This document shows, piece by piece, positions 25,026-32,318 of a stretch of DNA of 64,000 bases (its first letter is position 1; every line of letters begins with the position of its first letter). This stretch comes from Streptomyces phaeofaciens (GTDB lineage Bacteria > Actinomycetota > Actinomycetes > Streptomycetales > Streptomycetaceae). The position numbers were made by a program, and so were the translations under genes. Location of the stretch: assembly GCF_014648915.1 (NCBI RefSeq), contig NZ_BMSA01000016.1, positions 62,001-126,000 of the forward strand. Reading direction: 5' to 3'. The notes beneath the pieces were generated by a model. It was given only the letters and a program-made list of their open reading frames with translations, was not told the origin of the DNA and searched no databases.

Positions 25026-26732
25026 TCAGCCGGCCGCCGTACCGTTGTCGTCGAGCAGCTTCTGGTACCAGTCGCGCAGCTTGTCGCCGCCCTTGCTCTT
25101 CCAGTCGGAGACGGCCTGCTGCACGTCGCCGATCTTCTTGCGGCCGCGGATGACGTCGTCCTCGAGCTGCTCGAAGTCGTTCATGAGGTTGGTGTAGCGG
25201 GCGGGCTCGGTGATCTGCATGCCGTAGAAGGAGGACTTCTTGGTGAAGGCGCCCATCCGCTGCTGCCATTCGACCTGGCCCTTGGCGACCTCGGGGAGGT
25301 CGGGGTGGGCGAGGGTGGCGGCGGGGCTGGCGACCATCACATAGGCGTTGAGGACGTCGATGTTGCCCTGGTCGGTCTTGACCGGGACACCGTCCTTGAG
25401 GGTGTAGTGGGTGCCCTCGACGCCGTAGTTGGTGAGCATGAACTCCTTGGTGCCGTACGGCGCCGCGGTGACGTTGGCGACGGCGAGGACATCGCGGACG
25501 ACCGACTCGGACGCCTTCTTGTTGATGAAGGCGAAGATGCCGGCCGGGTTCTTGGCCCACAGCGTGGGGTCGCCGCCGTCGTGGCCGAAGATGTCCATGC
25601 CCCAGATCTGGAAGTCCGGGTTCTGGGTGGCCTGGGCGGCGGCCTGGCCGTACCACTGGGAGATGTCCTGGTTGTAGATGAGGAACTCGCCGGCCACGAA
25701 CTTGGGGGCGGGGTCGGTGGCGCTGCTCTTGCCCAGCTTCGCGTCGGGGTGGACGAGTTCGGCGGCGAACAGCTTGCGCGTCCACTCGATCGCCTCGAGG
25801 TACTCCTGGGTCTCGATGCGGTTGACCAGCTTGCCGTCGACGAGGTTCCAGCCGAGCGACTTCTCGTCGCCGGACAGGACGCCGAACATGTTGAAGGCGG
25901 TCCACTTCATGTCCAGGCAGGCCCACCGCTTGGCCTTGGCGTCGGTGATCTCCTTGGCCAGGGCGAAGAACTCGTCGGCGGAGGCGGGGACTTCGTACCC
26001 CTCCTTGTCGAAGACGTCCTTGCGGTAGAAGGGCACGATGCTGGTGATGTACGAGGAGGGCATCGGCAGGCCGCGCAGCTTGCCGCCGAAGATGGAGCGC
26101 TGCCAGGCGTCCGTGGGGATCGCGGCGAGGTTCGGGTACTCCTTGACGGCGTCGCCCGAGAGGTAGGGCCCCAGGTCGGCGAACTTGCTGATGATCGCGC
26201 TGGGTATCTTGCCGGTCATGTTCCAGCCGGGGACGACCACGACGTCGGGGACGTCGCTGGAGGCGAGGACCGCGCCGAGCTTCTGGTCGTAGGTGTTGCC
26301 GTCCTGGTTCTGCCAGACGACGTCGACGCCGATGAGGTCGTTCATCGCCTTGTAGTAGGCGTTGCCGCCCTTGGGCGGTGAGCCCCAGAACGGCGACATG
26401 ACGGTGACCTCGCCGCCCTTGCCGAGCTTCTTCGGCACCGAGGTCTTCAGACCGGCGAGGTCGAGCTGGCTGGTGAAGCCGACGGCGGAGCCGTTCTTGG
26501 ACGGGAGGTCGGGGGTCACCACGTTGCTGGCGACGTACGCCGGGAGGATCTTCTTGGCGTCCTTGCCCGAGGTGGTGCCGTCGCGCGAGCCGCTGTCGCC
26601 ACCGCCGCAGGCGGCCAGCAGCGGCATCCCTCCCGCCACCGCTGCGGTGGCGACCGCCGTGGAGGCGAGGAAGCTTCTCCGGCTCGGTCCGGAAGGACCG
26701 GCGGAGCCGGAAGAGGCGGCGTTCGGCGTCAT
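25026..26732 (-). CDS. Sugar-binding lipoprotein of the ABC importer (Tat lipoprotein)
   Basis: The preprotein has 568 aa. SRRSFLASTAVATAAVAGG is a twin-arginine signal and LLAAC (C42) is the lipobox, so the mature protein is lipid-anchored outside the membrane. It is long for the CUT1 class and resembles LplA-type binders (VMSPFWGSPPKGGNAYYKAMND, then VVVVPGWNMTGKIPSAI). It probably captures xyloglucan oligosaccharides made by the GH74/GH12 enzymes. AAGGG lies about eight bases before the ATG at 26732. It is the first gene of a run of seven same-strand genes ending at 15784. A promoter and a LacI-type operator lie 115-165 bases upstream. Confidence 0.92.
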   Translation of the reverse strand: MTPNAASSGSAGPSGPSRRSFLASTAVATAAVAGGMPLLAACGGGDSGSRDGTTSGKDAKKILPAYVASNVVTPDLPSKNGSAVGFTSQLDLAGLKTSVPKKLGKGGEVTVMSPFWGSPPKGGNAYYKAMNDLIGVDVVWQNQDGNTYDQKLGAVLASSDVPDVVVVPGWNMTGKIPSAIISKFADLGPYLSGDAVKEYPNLAAIPTDAWQRSIFGGKLRGLPMPSSYITSIVPFYRKDVFDKEGYEVPASADEFFALAKEITDAKAKRWACLDMKWTAFNMFGVLSGDEKSLGWNLVDGKLVNRIETQEYLEAIEWTRKLFAAELVHPDAKLGKSSATDPAPKFVAGEFLIYNQDISQWYGQAAAQATQNPDFQIWGMDIFGHDGGDPTLWAKNPAGIFAFINKKASESVVRDVLAVANVTAAPYGTKEFMLTNYGVEGTHYTLKDGVPVKTDQGNIDVLNAYVMVASPAATLAHPDLPEVAKGQVEWQQRMGAFTKKSSFYGMQITEPARYTNLMNDFEQLEDDVIRGRKKIGDVQQAVSDWKSKGGDKLRDWYQKLLDDNGTAAG

Positions 26733-26846
26733 TGCGTCAACCCTTCGTGGCGCACCAGGACACCCGGCGGTGGCCGTCGGCTGCGGTGTCTTGAGTGGAA
26801 CTGGCTGAGCTGAAGCGATCCTCCGACCAATGCCACAGGCTCTTCG

Positions 26847-26860
26847 TCGAAGCGCTTCGA
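26847..26860. promoter_or_regulatory. LacI-type operator 3 (ABC operon)
   Basis: TCGAAGCGCTTCGA is a perfect 14-bp palindrome identical to the core of operator 1. It lies immediately downstream of the predicted transcription start of the ABC operon, where a bound repressor would block initiation. Confidence 0.85.
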
Positions 26861-26870
26861 TGTTGCTGCG

Positions 26871-26899
26871 AGGTTAAGTGAACACCGGGGGGTGCACAA
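26871..26899 (-). promoter_or_regulatory. Probable ABC-operon promoter (TTGTGC-N17-TAACCT)
   Basis: Read on the minus strand, TTGTGC (26899-26894) and TAACCT (26876-26871) are 17 bases apart and fit a vegetative promoter. Transcription would begin near 26864, just before operator 3. The 323-base gap 26733-27055 between the divergent transporter and GH3 genes contains this promoter, two operators and the GH3 promoter elements. Confidence 0.5.
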
Positions 26900-26976
26900 G
26901 GGTCGCCCCCAAGATTCCTCCGAGGTATCAGGTCCCACCTGTTCTTATGCGCCACTTGAAATAACGGTGAGGTCTC

Positions 26977-26982
26977 TTGACA
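26977..26982 (+). promoter_or_regulatory. -35 box (TTGACA) of the GH3 promoter
   Basis: A perfect TTGACA lies 79 bases before the GH3 start. With a 17-18 base spacer the -10 region falls at 27000-27006 (TGAGCAT), a poor match that abuts operator 4. Weak -10 sequences are common at regulated Streptomyces promoters, but this assignment is tentative. Confidence 0.4.
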
Positions 26983-27005
26983 CCCACCCTGCTGTCGAAT
27001 GAGCA

Positions 27006-27019
27006 TCGAAGCGCTTCGA
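27006..27019. promoter_or_regulatory. LacI-type operator 4 (GH3 gene)
   Basis: A second perfect copy of TCGAAGCGCTTCGA, 159 bases from operator 3, lies between the GH3 -35 box and the GTG start at 27056. It would sit across the start of transcription. The two operators in this divergent region could be bridged by one tetrameric repressor. Confidence 0.85.
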
Positions 27020-27055
27020 AAGCGCCCTCCTCGCTCCATGCAAAGGGATCCCCAC

Positions 27056-29893
27056 GTGACCGCACCCACGCCGCCCACGCCGCCTTTCCGCGATCCGCAC
27101 CTGCCGTTCGCGAAGCGCATCGACGATCTGCTGGCGCGCCTCACCCTGGACGAGAAGGTCTCCTTCCTCCACCAGTTCGCCCCCGCCGTCGAGCGGCTGG
27201 GCGTCGCCGCGTTCCGCACCGGCCAGGAGGCTCTGCACGGGGTCGCCTGGATGGGTCCGGCGACGGTCTTCCCGCAGGCCGTGGGGCTGGGCGCGACCTG
27301 GAACCCCGAGCTGGTGCGCCGGGTCGGCGAGGCGGTGTCCAAGGAGGTCCGGGCGATGCGCGGCCGCGACGACCGGGTGGGTCTGAACGTCTGGTCGCCC
27401 ACGGTCAACCTGCTGCGCCATCCGCTGTGGGGCCGTAACGAGGAGGGCTACTCCGAGGACCCGAAGCTCACCTCGGCGATCGCCACGGCGTACACGCGGG
27501 GTCTGCGCGGCGACCATCCGACGTACTGGCGCACGGCCCCGGTGCTCAAGCACTGGCTGGCCCACAACAACGAGACCGGCCGGGACGTCACCTCGTCCTC
27601 GGTGCGCCCGCGCGTGCTCCACGAGTACGACCTGCGCGCCTTCCGCGAGACCGTCGAGGCGGGCGCGGTGGCCGGGGTGATGCCGGCGTACAACCTGGTC
27701 AACGGCCGCCCCAACCATGTCTCGCCGTATCTGCGCGAGCAGTTGCGGGCCTGGACGGACGAGGAGCTGCTGGTCTGTTCGGACGCGGGCGCGCCCTCCA
27801 ACCTGGTCGACTCCGAGCACTACTTCGACACCCACGAGGAGGCGACGGCGGCCGCGCTGCGGGCGGGCGTGGACAGCTTCACCGACCACGGCACCGACAG
27901 CTCGAAGATCGTCGCCCGGGCCAGGGGGGCGCTCGGCCAGGGGCTGCTGACGGAGGCCGAGGTCGACGAGGCGGTCCGCCGGCAGCTCTCGGTCCGCTTC
28001 CGCCTCGGCGAGTTCGACCCGCTCCACGACCCGCACGCGGGCACCGGCGCGTTCGACACCCCGGCCCATCGCGCCCTCGCCCGGGAGGCCGCCGAGCAGG
28101 CGGTCGTCCTGCTGCGCAACGACGGGGTGCTGCCGCTGGCCGCCGACACCCGGATCGCGGTGGTCGGTCTGCTCGCCGACGAGTGCAAGCTCGACTGGTA
28201 CAGCGGCACCCTGATGCACCGCTCCACCCCCTTGGAAGGGCTGTACGAGCGGTTCGGCGCCGACCGGGTGGAGTTCGCGGAGGGGGTGGACCGCGTGCTG
28301 CTGAAGACCTCGGCGGGGACGTTCCTGCGGGTGCCCGCCGCTCCCGAGGACGCCGACGGGACGCGCGGCGCCGAGGGTGCCCTGGACCCGGCGCTGCTCG
28401 CGGGCCGCACCGACCTCCCGCCGCTGACCGCCGGCACCACCGGCACCGAACTCGCGCTCGTCGACTGGGGCGAGGGCGTCCTCACCCTGCGCGCCCCCGA
28501 CGGCCGCTATCTCTCGGTCGCCGAGGACGGGTTCCTGCGCGCCTCCGCCGACCAGCCCGGCGGCTGGGTCGTCCAGGAGACGTTCCGCCTCGAACCCCAT
28601 GGAAACGGTCACCTCCTGCGGCATCTGGGCACGGGCCGCCCCGTCTGTGTCGCCGCCGACGGCGTCCGGGTTGCCGAGGAGGGTCCCGAGGTTTTCGACG
28701 TGGTCGTCGTCGAACGCGGCGAGACCGCGGTGACCCGCGTGACGGCCGAGGCGGACGTGGTCGTGGTGGTGGCGGGCAACGACCCGCACATCAACGGCCG
28801 CGAGACCGAGGACCGGACGACCCTGCGTCTCCCGGCCCACCAGGAACGCATCCTGACGGCGGCCCGCGCCGCGAACCCGCGCACGGTGCTGGCCCTGGTG
28901 TCGGCGTACCCGTACGCGATCGAGCCGGGTCCGCTGTCCGCGGTGCTGTGGACCGCGCACGGCGGCCAGGCCGCGGGCAGCGCCCTCGCGGGCGTGCTGG
29001 CCGGTGACGTCTCCCCCGCCGGGCGCCTCCCGCAGACCTGGTACGCCGAGGACGCCGATCTGCCCGACCTGCTCGACTACGACGTGATCGGCGCCCGCCA
29101 GACCTATCTGTACTTCGAGGGCAGGCCGCTGTACCCGTTCGGGCACGGCCTGTCGTACGCGTCCTTCTCGTACGCCGATCTGGCGGTGCGGACCGGGGAC
29201 GGCGCGGCACGGGTCTCGTTCACGGTCACCAACACCGGGGACCGGGCCGCCGACGAGGTCGCCCAGCTCTACACGCGCGCGGTGGACCCGTCGGTCACCC
29301 GGCCGCGTCGCGAGCTGCTCGGCCACCGCAGGATCACGCTCGCCCCCGGCGCCACGGCCGCGCTGTCGTTCGAGGTCCCGCTGTCCGCGTTCGCGTTCTG
29401 GGACGTGGCGCGGGGCGGCCCGCGGGTGGAGCCGGGGCCGTACGACCTGCTGGTCGGCGGGTCGAGCGAGGACATCCGGCTGCGCGCCACGGTCGTCCTC
29501 GACGGCGAGCCCGCCGCCCCGCGCGCCGTCCGCCGGCACGGGCTGTCCGCCGCCGACTTCGACGAGCAGAGCGGTACGGAGATCGTCGACCGGACGAAGG
29601 CGGCGGGCGACGCGGTGACCCCGGTGGCCGCCGGTTCGGGCGAGCTGCTCTTCCGGTCCTGCGACTTCGGGGCGCGCACCACGGGCGCGACCGTGACCGT
29701 GGCCGGCTCGGGCACGGTGGAGCTGTCGGTGGAGGGCGGTCCGACGCTGGCCGCGCTGACGATCGGCACCCCCACGGCGGGCCCGTACCACTATCTCTCC
29801 GTCGAGGCGCCCTTCGCCGTCGACGGAGTGCGCGACCTGCGCATCGGACTGCGCGGCCCGCTGCGGCTCGCGCACGTCGGCTTCTCCGGCTGA
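27056..29893 (+). CDS. GH3 beta-glucosidase/beta-xylosidase-type enzyme with an inserted beta-trefoil-like segment, cytoplasmic
   Basis: The protein has 945 aa and no signal peptide. The GTG at 27056 has AAAGGGA seven bases upstream; an ATG at 27038 lacks a site. Residues 1-330 are the GH3 barrel with KHWLAHNN (165-172) and nucleophile D243 in VCSDAG. Residues 340-415 and about 556-720 make up the alpha/beta sandwich, with HINGRETEDR (578-587). Between them, at about 416-555, lies an inserted segment with fascin/beta-trefoil-like repeats (APDGRYLSVAEDGFLRA, then TGRPVCVAADGVRV). A fibronectin-III-like domain follows (about 735-840), then a C-terminal domain of about 100 residues resembling CBM6. 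It probably removes backbone glucose from debranched oligosaccharides. Confidence 0.88.
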   Translation: MTAPTPPTPPFRDPHLPFAKRIDDLLARLTLDEKVSFLHQFAPAVERLGVAAFRTGQEALHGVAWMGPATVFPQAVGLGATWNPELVRRVGEAVSKEVRAMRGRDDRVGLNVWSPTVNLLRHPLWGRNEEGYSEDPKLTSAIATAYTRGLRGDHPTYWRTAPVLKHWLAHNNETGRDVTSSSVRPRVLHEYDLRAFRETVEAGAVAGVMPAYNLVNGRPNHVSPYLREQLRAWTDEELLVCSDAGAPSNLVDSEHYFDTHEEATAAALRAGVDSFTDHGTDSSKIVARARGALGQGLLTEAEVDEAVRRQLSVRFRLGEFDPLHDPHAGTGAFDTPAHRALAREAAEQAVVLLRNDGVLPLAADTRIAVVGLLADECKLDWYSGTLMHRSTPLEGLYERFGADRVEFAEGVDRVLLKTSAGTFLRVPAAPEDADGTRGAEGALDPALLAGRTDLPPLTAGTTGTELALVDWGEGVLTLRAPDGRYLSVAEDGFLRASADQPGGWVVQETFRLEPHGNGHLLRHLGTGRPVCVAADGVRVAEEGPEVFDVVVVERGETAVTRVTAEADVVVVVAGNDPHINGRETEDRTTLRLPAHQERILTAARAANPRTVLALVSAYPYAIEPGPLSAVLWTAHGGQAAGSALAGVLAGDVSPAGRLPQTWYAEDADLPDLLDYDVIGARQTYLYFEGRPLYPFGHGLSYASFSYADLAVRTGDGAARVSFTVTNTGDRAADEVAQLYTRAVDPSVTRPRRELLGHRRITLAPGATAALSFEVPLSAFAFWDVARGGPRVEPGPYDLLVGGSSEDIRLRATVVLDGEPAAPRAVRRHGLSAADFDEQSGTEIVDRTKAAGDAVTPVAAGSGELLFRSCDFGARTTGATVTVAGSGTVELSVEGGPTLAALTIGTPTAGPYHYLSVEAPFAVDGVRDLRIGLRGPLRLAHVGFSG

Positions 29894-29918
29894 GGGTCCG
29901 GAGACAGGCCGGCACGAA

Positions 29919-29959
29919 GAAGGGGTCCGGCGCCGAGATCATCGGTGCCGGACCCCTTC
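29919..29959. terminator. Bidirectional terminator between GH3 and aldehyde dehydrogenase
   Basis: GAAGGGGTCCGGC (29919-29931) pairs perfectly with GCCGGACCCCTTC (29947-29959). Pairing continues inward (29932-29936 with 29942-29946, one G-U) to a five-base loop, making an 18-bp stem. It begins 26 bases after the GH3 stop and lies 10 bases from the end of the convergent aldehyde dehydrogenase gene, so it can serve both. Confidence 0.85.
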
Positions 29960-29968
29960 GGGAACGAT

Positions 29969-31414
29969 CTAGAGCGCGAGGCCCGTCAGGACCAGCACCC
30001 GCTCGTAGGTGTAGTCGTCCATCGCGAACCGCACGCCCTCGCGGCCCACACCGGACTGCTTGGCGCCGCCGTACGGCATCTGGTCGGCGCGGTAGGAGGG
30101 CACGTCGCCGACGACGACACCGCCGACCTCCAGCGCGCGGTGGGCGCGGAAGGCGACCTGGACGTCGTGGGTGAAGACGCCGGCCTGGAGGCCGTACTTG
30201 GAGGAGTTGACGGCCGCGAAGGCCTCGGCCTCGCCGTCCACCTTCTGCACGGTGAGGACGGGTCCGAAGACCTCCTCGCGGGCGATCGTGGCGTCCGCCG
30301 GTACGTCGGTGAGGACGGTCGGCGCGTAGGAGGCGCCGTCGCGCTTGCCGCCGGTGAGCAGGGTCGCGCCAGCGGCGACGGCCTCGTCCACCCAGCTCTC
30401 GACGCGCTGGGCCGCGTCCTCGCTGACCAGCGGGCCGACGTCGGTCGTGTCGTCGGCCGGGTCGCCGGTCACCTGGGCCTCGACGGCGGCGACGATGCGC
30501 GGCAGCAGCCGGTCGTACACGGAGGCGTCCGCGATGACGCGCTGCACCGAGATGCAGGACTGGCCGCCCTGGTAGTTGGAGAAGGTGGCGATCCGGCCGG
30601 CGGCCTGGTCGAGGTCCGCGTCGGACGCCCAGTCGCCGAGGACGACGGCCGCGCCGTTGCCGCCCAGCTCCAGGGTGCAGTGCTTGCGCGGCACCGAGTC
30701 CATGATCGCGTAACCGACCGTCTCGGAGCCGGTGAAGGAGATGACCGGCAGCCGCTCGTCCTGGACGAGGGCGGGCATCCGGTCGTTGGCGACCGGCAGG
30801 ATCGACCAGGAGCCGGCGGGCAGCTCGGTCTCGGCGAGCAGGTCGCCGATGATCAGGCCGGACAGCGGGGTGGCCGGGGCGGGCTTGAGGATGATCGGCA
30901 CGCCGGCCGCGATCGCCGGGGCGATCTTGTGGGCGCACAGGTTCAGCGGGAAGTTGAACGGCGCGATGCCGAGGACGACGCCCTTCGGGAAGCGGCGGGT
31001 CAGCGCGAGCCGCCCCTGGCCGCCGAGGTCGGTGTCGAGCCGCTGCGCCTCGCCGCCGTTGAACCGGCGGGCCTCCTCGGCCGCGAACCGGAACACGGAG
31101 ACGGCCCGGCCGACCTCGCCGCGCGCCCACTTGATCGGCTTGCCGTTCTCGGCGGAGATCAGCTGGGCGATCTCCTCGGTGCGCTCGACGAGCCGCTTGC
31201 TGACGTGGTCCAGAGCGGCGGCACGGACGTGGGCCGGGGTGCCGGCGAAGTCCTCGCGGACGGCGTACGCGGCGGCCACGGCCTCCTCGACCTGCGCGTC
31301 GGTCGGCACGCTGACCTTGGCGACGAGCCGCCCGTCCCACGGGGAGGTGACGTCGAAGCTGTCCTCGCCGGTGACCTGGCGGCCGGCGAGCCAGAAGGCG
31401 TGGGTGGAAGTCAT
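29969..31414 (-). CDS. NAD(P)-dependent aldehyde dehydrogenase
   Basis: This ALDH-superfamily enzyme (481 aa) oxidises an aldehyde to an acid. The catalytic Cys is C287 in YQGGQSCIS, the base is E249 in LELGGNGA, and the Rossmann segment includes IAPFNFPLNLCAHKIAPA and SFTGSETVG. I use the ATG at 31414, giving MTSTHAFWLAGRQVTG; the frame continues to 31468 without support. Its motifs differ from the 47833 enzyme (GNGA for GKAP, GGQSC for TGQDC), so they are not duplicates. The substrate is unknown. It converges with the GH3 gene, and I see no LacI-type operator before it, so it is probably not part of the glycan locus. Confidence 0.9.
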   Translation of the reverse strand: MTSTHAFWLAGRQVTGEDSFDVTSPWDGRLVAKVSVPTDAQVEEAVAAAYAVREDFAGTPAHVRAAALDHVSKRLVERTEEIAQLISAENGKPIKWARGEVGRAVSVFRFAAEEARRFNGGEAQRLDTDLGGQGRLALTRRFPKGVVLGIAPFNFPLNLCAHKIAPAIAAGVPIILKPAPATPLSGLIIGDLLAETELPAGSWSILPVANDRMPALVQDERLPVISFTGSETVGYAIMDSVPRKHCTLELGGNGAAVVLGDWASDADLDQAAGRIATFSNYQGGQSCISVQRVIADASVYDRLLPRIVAAVEAQVTGDPADDTTDVGPLVSEDAAQRVESWVDEAVAAGATLLTGGKRDGASYAPTVLTDVPADATIAREEVFGPVLTVQKVDGEAEAFAAVNSSKYGLQAGVFTHDVQVAFRAHRALEVGGVVVGDVPSYRADQMPYGGAKQSGVGREGVRFAMDDYTYERVLVLTGLAL

Positions 31415-31556
31415 AGGGGCGTTCCCGGCCCTTCCGCGTTGGGGGTTGCTGTGGCTTTCGTGGTCCACGGTAGGCGTGGGAGGGCACCGGGTCGCTTGTC
31501 CGACTCGTACGGGTGACCGCCGGGGGCACTCCGGTTTGGCACGTTCGGGTCCGGCG

Positions 31557-32222
31557 TCAGCGGGGCAGCCGTCTCAGCAGGAGCCACAGCGCGCCGAGCA
31601 GCGCCGCGCACAGGCACCAGCTGGCGACCACGTCCAGCGGCCAGTGGTAGCCGCGCCGGACCAGACCGTAGGAGACGGTGAGCACGAGGACGGCCGCCGT
31701 GGCCACCGCCGCGCGGCGGGCGGCCGGTGTGCGCAGCCAGGGGAGCAGGATCAGCAGCGAGCCGCCGTAGGCGACGGCCGCGGTCGCCGTGTGCCCCGAG
31801 GGGTAGTAGCCGGGGCCCGGCGGCACGACCGGGGTGCCGTACCGGGCGGTCCACGCCTTCAGCGGGACGACGACCAGCGGCACCGCCGCCATCAGGATCA
31901 TGGCGGCGAAGGACGGCACCCACCACCGTTCACCGCCGGCCGTCCACGCCCGTCGGGCCACGTACACCGCGATCAGCATCAGCACGGGCACGGCGACCGC
32001 CACATCACCCAGGTCGGACATCAGCTCGGAGACCCGGTCCGGATGGACGAGGGCCCGGCTGATCCGCTCGTCCAGCCGCAGCAGCGGCCCGTCGACGACG
32101 ACCTGCCAGGTGATCAGCGCGAGGAGAACGACGGGCACGGGCAACAGGAACACGGGCGGCCTCGCCGGCCGGCCCGCCGGGGCGGGCGTGTCCTGGGTCT
32201 GCTGGTCGGAGCGGGGTGGCAT
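31557..32222 (-). CDS. PAP2-family membrane phosphatase
   Basis: The protein (221 aa) has about five or six transmembrane segments. The phosphatase signature is in three parts: KAWTARYGTP (a variant of K-x6-RP), PSGHTA, and SYGLVRRGYHWPLDV (S-R-x5-H-x3-D form). Such enzymes dephosphorylate lipid phosphates such as phosphatidic acid or undecaprenyl pyrophosphate on the outer face of the membrane. The ATG at 32222 has GAAGGTG upstream. It lies 96 bases after the glycosyltransferase gene on the same strand, which hints at a shared role in envelope polymer metabolism. Confidence 0.88.
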   Translation of the reverse strand: MPPRSDQQTQDTPAPAGRPARPPVFLLPVPVVLLALITWQVVVDGPLLRLDERISRALVHPDRVSELMSDLGDVAVAVPVLMLIAVYVARRAWTAGGERWWVPSFAAMILMAAVPLVVVPLKAWTARYGTPVVPPGPGYYPSGHTATAAVAYGGSLLILLPWLRTPAARRAAVATAAVLVLTVSYGLVRRGYHWPLDVVASWCLCAALLGALWLLLRRLPR

Positions 32223-32318
32223 GAGGTACACCTTCTCAGCCCCGCCCGGCCCGCAGCGCGTGAACGCGCCTGCGCGGGGAGCGTCCGCGCCGGGCGGCCG
32301 CTCCCCGCGCACCGGCGC

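Noticed and set aside
27110..27125. Operator-like GCGAAGCGCATCGACG inside GH3
   Set aside because: It is coding (AKRIDD), breaks the palindrome in the right arm, and lies within the gene rather than at a promoter.
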